Shown in pieces: positions 33,904-35,551 of a stretch of 35,551 nt of DNA (the first letter of the stretch is position 1; every line of letters starts with the position of its first letter). The notes below the pieces were generated by a model. That model ran no database searches. It had not been told where the DNA came from and worked only from the letters and a program-made list of their open reading frames with translations. The DNA lies in assembly GCA_025360845.1 (NCBI GenBank), contig JANYBJ010000136.1:1-35551 (forward strand), in the 5' to 3' direction. Source of the DNA: a bacterium. GTDB taxonomy: Bacteria > Verrucomicrobiota > Kiritimatiellia > RFP12 > UBA1067. The position numbers and the translations under genes are program-made.

Positions 33904-33973
33904 TGTTTGTAGTACCGGCTGCAGCCGGCAACGCAGCGATGAAAGACTCCGCCTAAAGGCGGTACTACAAACA
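33904..33973. repeat. REPIN-like inverted pair of GTAG-headed hairpins
   Basis: The outer arms TGTTTGTAGTACCG (33904-33917) and CGGTACTACAAACA (33960-33973) are perfect reverse complements. Inside lie two hairpins, the palindrome CCGGCTGCAGCCGG (33915-33928) and CCGCC-TAAA-GGCGG (33949-33962). Each half is a TTTGTAGT head followed by a hairpin, the arrangement of REP doublets. The same head occurs in the tandem array at 7898-8045. It sits between two genes and may also act as a transcription attenuator for the beta-helix gene. Confidence 0.85.
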
Positions 33974-33989
33974 ACGCTCGGCTCTGAAC

Positions 33990-35051
33990 ATGAACCGCTC
34001 ACTCATCCTTTTATCGCTGTTACTCGCCGGATGCGTCACGACCTCCAACAGTCCCGACGCTCCGCGCGAGCTGTTGCCCGACCCGACCTTCGCGCAGTGG
34101 TTCAGCATCCGCGGCCTCGGGCAGCCAGACGATGACGGTGGCGTGAAAGGCGTCTTCCGCACCAGCGTCGCGAAAACCAGCACGCCCGTGTGGACCCTCG
34201 CGCAGTGGGCCTCGAAACACAGTCTCGCCGACCCCGCCTGCACGCGGCAGACGCGGCTTACCACGGATCGTTTCCAGATCGCCAATCCGTCGAAGCGGGT
34301 CATCGTCGACAGCCGGCACGGCGAGATTGAACTCGGAATCTTCGCCTCGGCCTGCTACGACTCCCCTCGTCAGTTGAACCAGCCCTGGCCGCACCTGCTG
34401 GCCGAGGCCGCCCTGACCGACACGCGCTACCCGTCCGACTTCTGCCGCGTCGAGCAGATGAAGCGGCTGGATGTTTCGATGGAGTGCCGCCTGACCGAGT
34501 TCGCCGATAAGCACCCGAATGCCGACCCCGGCCTGCATGCCGCGCAGTTTCAGCTTTTCCTGTATGTGCAGAACCTCACGCCGGGCGACGACGGCTACGG
34601 CGACATGCTCTGGTTCGGCATCCCGCTCTTCGACAACCGGCACCCGCTCAAGGAGGAGTCTTACCAGCGCGACAGCGGCAAGCCCGATGCGTCTGGGAAA
34701 TTCATCTATACCCTGCCCTCCAAGGCTTGCCTGCCGAAAGGTCAGACGTTCTTTAAGGGGGACCGGATCGCGGCGGACAGAGACGCGCGCTGGACCGCCG
34801 TCCGCATCGATGTCGCCCCCTGGATCGTCTACGCCTACAAGCTCGCGAGGAAGAACGGCTACCTGCCCAACACCGAACTCAAGGACCTCTACGTGAGCGG
34901 GCTTAACTTCGGCTGGGAGCTGCCCGGCACGTATGACGCCGTCATGCAAGTCCGGCGCTTCTCGCTGATGGCAACGCCGCAGCCGCCCGTGCCTCTCGCG
35001 GCGGTCCAGCCTCCAGCGGCTCGCGAGGACGCTCGCCCTCCAGCCCGTTAA
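33990..35051 (+). CDS. Predicted lipoprotein of unknown function, 353 residues
   Basis: Lipobox L-A-G-C ends at Cys15 (MNRSLILLSLLLAGC). The mature part reads as a beta-sandwich-like fold with many aromatic residues (FQIANPSKRVIVD, AQFQLFLYVQNLTPGDDGYGDMLWFGIPLFD, LYVSGLNFGWELPGTYDAVMQVRRFSLM), possibly a carbohydrate-binding or carbohydrate-active lipoprotein, but no family was firmly recognised. No good ribosome-binding site is visible. The last residues (PAAREDARPPAR) are encoded by a copy of the 28-bp dispersed repeat (35017-35044), so the natural protein probably ended nearer VRRFSLMATPQ. The eboE start follows 30 bp downstream. Confidence 0.7.
   Translation: MNRSLILLSLLLAGCVTTSNSPDAPRELLPDPTFAQWFSIRGLGQPDDDGGVKGVFRTSVAKTSTPVWTLAQWASKHSLADPACTRQTRLTTDRFQIANPSKRVIVDSRHGEIELGIFASACYDSPRQLNQPWPHLLAEAALTDTRYPSDFCRVEQMKRLDVSMECRLTEFADKHPNADPGLHAAQFQLFLYVQNLTPGDDGYGDMLWFGIPLFDNRHPLKEESYQRDSGKPDASGKFIYTLPSKACLPKGQTFFKGDRIAADRDARWTAVRIDVAPWIVYAYKLARKNGYLPNTELKDLYVSGLNFGWELPGTYDAVMQVRRFSLMATPQPPVPLAAVQPPAAREDARPPAR
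35017..35044. repeat. Dispersed 28-bp repeat inside the 3' end of the lipoprotein gene
   Basis: Matches the right arm of the 4794-4927 element (4900-4927) at 27 of 28 positions. It is read in frame and supplies the C-terminal tail of the lipoprotein. Confidence 0.9.
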
Positions 35052-35081
35052 ACCGACACCCCTGAACACTGTAACCTCTCC

Positions 35082-35551
35082 ATGCCCATCCCCTACTGCC
35101 TCAACATCCATCCCGGCGAAAGCCTGAGCGACGCGCGGGCCGCCATCGAGCGTTACGCGCTCGCCGTGAAGGCGCGCGTCGCGCCCGCCTCCCCCTATCC
35201 GCTCGGGCTGCGCCTCGCCGCAGCCGCGGCACACGAGCTCGCCGACCCCGCCGCTTTGGAGGCCTTCCGCGGCCTGCTCACGCGCCACGACCTCTTCGTC
35301 ACCGGCATCAACGGCTTCCCCTACGGCACGTTCCACAACGCCGCCGTCAAGACCGCCGTCTATCAGCCAGACTGGTCCACGCCCGAGCGCCTGAACTACA
35401 CTGGACGGCTCGCCTCCATCCTCGCCGCGCTTCTTCCCGAAGGCCAAACCGGCAACATCTCCACCGTCCCCCTCGGCTACAGGGGCAGCGGCTCGCGGGG
35501 ACGCTCGCCCTCCACCGGCGAACCCGACGCTGGCGGGCACTGGAGGGCGAG
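35082..35551 (+). CDS. eboE: EboE-like metabolite traffic protein, 5' part only
   Basis: The first 156 codons of a gene that runs off the window. The start MPIPYCLNIHPGES and the phrases YPLGLRLAAAAAHEL, GINGFPYGTFHNAAVK, VYQPDWSTPERLNYT and ILAALLPEGQ (then TGNISTVPLGY) are highly characteristic of EboE, a TIM-barrel-type protein of the ebo cluster (eboABCDEF), which is linked to export or trafficking of a secondary metabolite precursor. From codon 134 the sequence changes to RGSGSRGRSPSTGEPDAGG, encoded by a copy of the 28-bp dispersed repeat, read in frame; family members would normally continue with conserved residues here. No clear ribosome site precedes the ATG. Other ebo genes would be expected to the right. 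Confidence 0.85.
   Translation, partial: MPIPYCLNIHPGESLSDARAAIERYALAVKARVAPASPYPLGLRLAAAAAHELADPAALEAFRGLLTRHDLFVTGINGFPYGTFHNAAVKTAVYQPDWSTPERLNYTGRLASILAALLPEGQTGNISTVPLGYRGSGSRGRSPSTGEPDAGGHWRA
35488..35551. repeat. Dispersed repeat pair within eboE, cut by the window edge
   Basis: 35488-35514 matches 27 of the 28 bases of the 4900-4927 arm, and 35540-35551 is the first 12 bases of the opposite arm (CTGGAGGGCGAG). The element is therefore again bounded by inverted arms, here with a spacing of about 25 bp and in the opposite mutual orientation to 4794-4927. Confidence 0.8.

Overview
The window looks like part of a chromosome from a GC-rich, Gram-negative bacterium of the PVC group. A Kiritimatiellota or Verrucomicrobiota-type organism is my best guess. 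The reasons are many very large secreted proteins built from PA14, LamG, CARDB, InlB-like and SUMF1/FGE-like modules, diheme proteins related to the alpha subunit of hydrazine synthase, numerous lipoproteins, an outer-membrane beta-barrel, a POT peptide transporter and an EboE-type gene. This assignment is inference from gene content, not from a marker gene.

Layout. (1) 1-5 kb: a LolD-type ABC ATPase, then a 1176-residue secreted PA14 protein. The 3' end of the ATPase gene recurs as a fragment on the far side of the PA14 gene. (2) 5-9.5 kb: a divergent pair, an M16 zinc protease (minus) and a POT-family peptide transporter (plus), separated by a block of 28-bp tandem REP-like repeats. Together they could supply and import peptides. 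(3) 9.6-12.8 kb: a DeoR-family regulator followed closely by a single-chain E1 alpha/beta 2-oxoacid dehydrogenase, closed by a textbook terminator. A 10-bp direct repeat upstream is a candidate operator. (4) 13-20.8 kb: two hydrazine-synthase-alpha-like diheme beta-propeller proteins and an outer-membrane barrel; one of the diheme proteins is fused to an FGE-like domain. (5) 21-28.7 kb: a 2280-residue secreted mosaic protein whose start overlaps the stop of a four-helix-bundle/zinc-ribbon gene. (6) 28.8-31.6 kb: five small lipoprotein genes in a row on the minus strand, one carrying a frameshift, in visibly more AT-rich DNA. (7) 31.7-35.5 kb: a secreted beta-helix (GH141-like) protein, a REPIN-like inverted repeat, a lipoprotein and the start of eboE, which runs off the window.

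The most unusual content is the HZS-alpha-like/FGE fusion with its neighbours, the four-helix-bundle plus FGE pair (reminiscent of the non-RT parts of a diversity-generating retroelement, but with no reverse transcriptase or template repeat in view), and several repeat families. These include GTAG-headed hairpins arranged both as a tandem array and as an inverted pair, and a 28-bp element that has entered the coding sequence of two genes. No tRNA, rRNA, CRISPR array, IS transposase or integrase was recognised.
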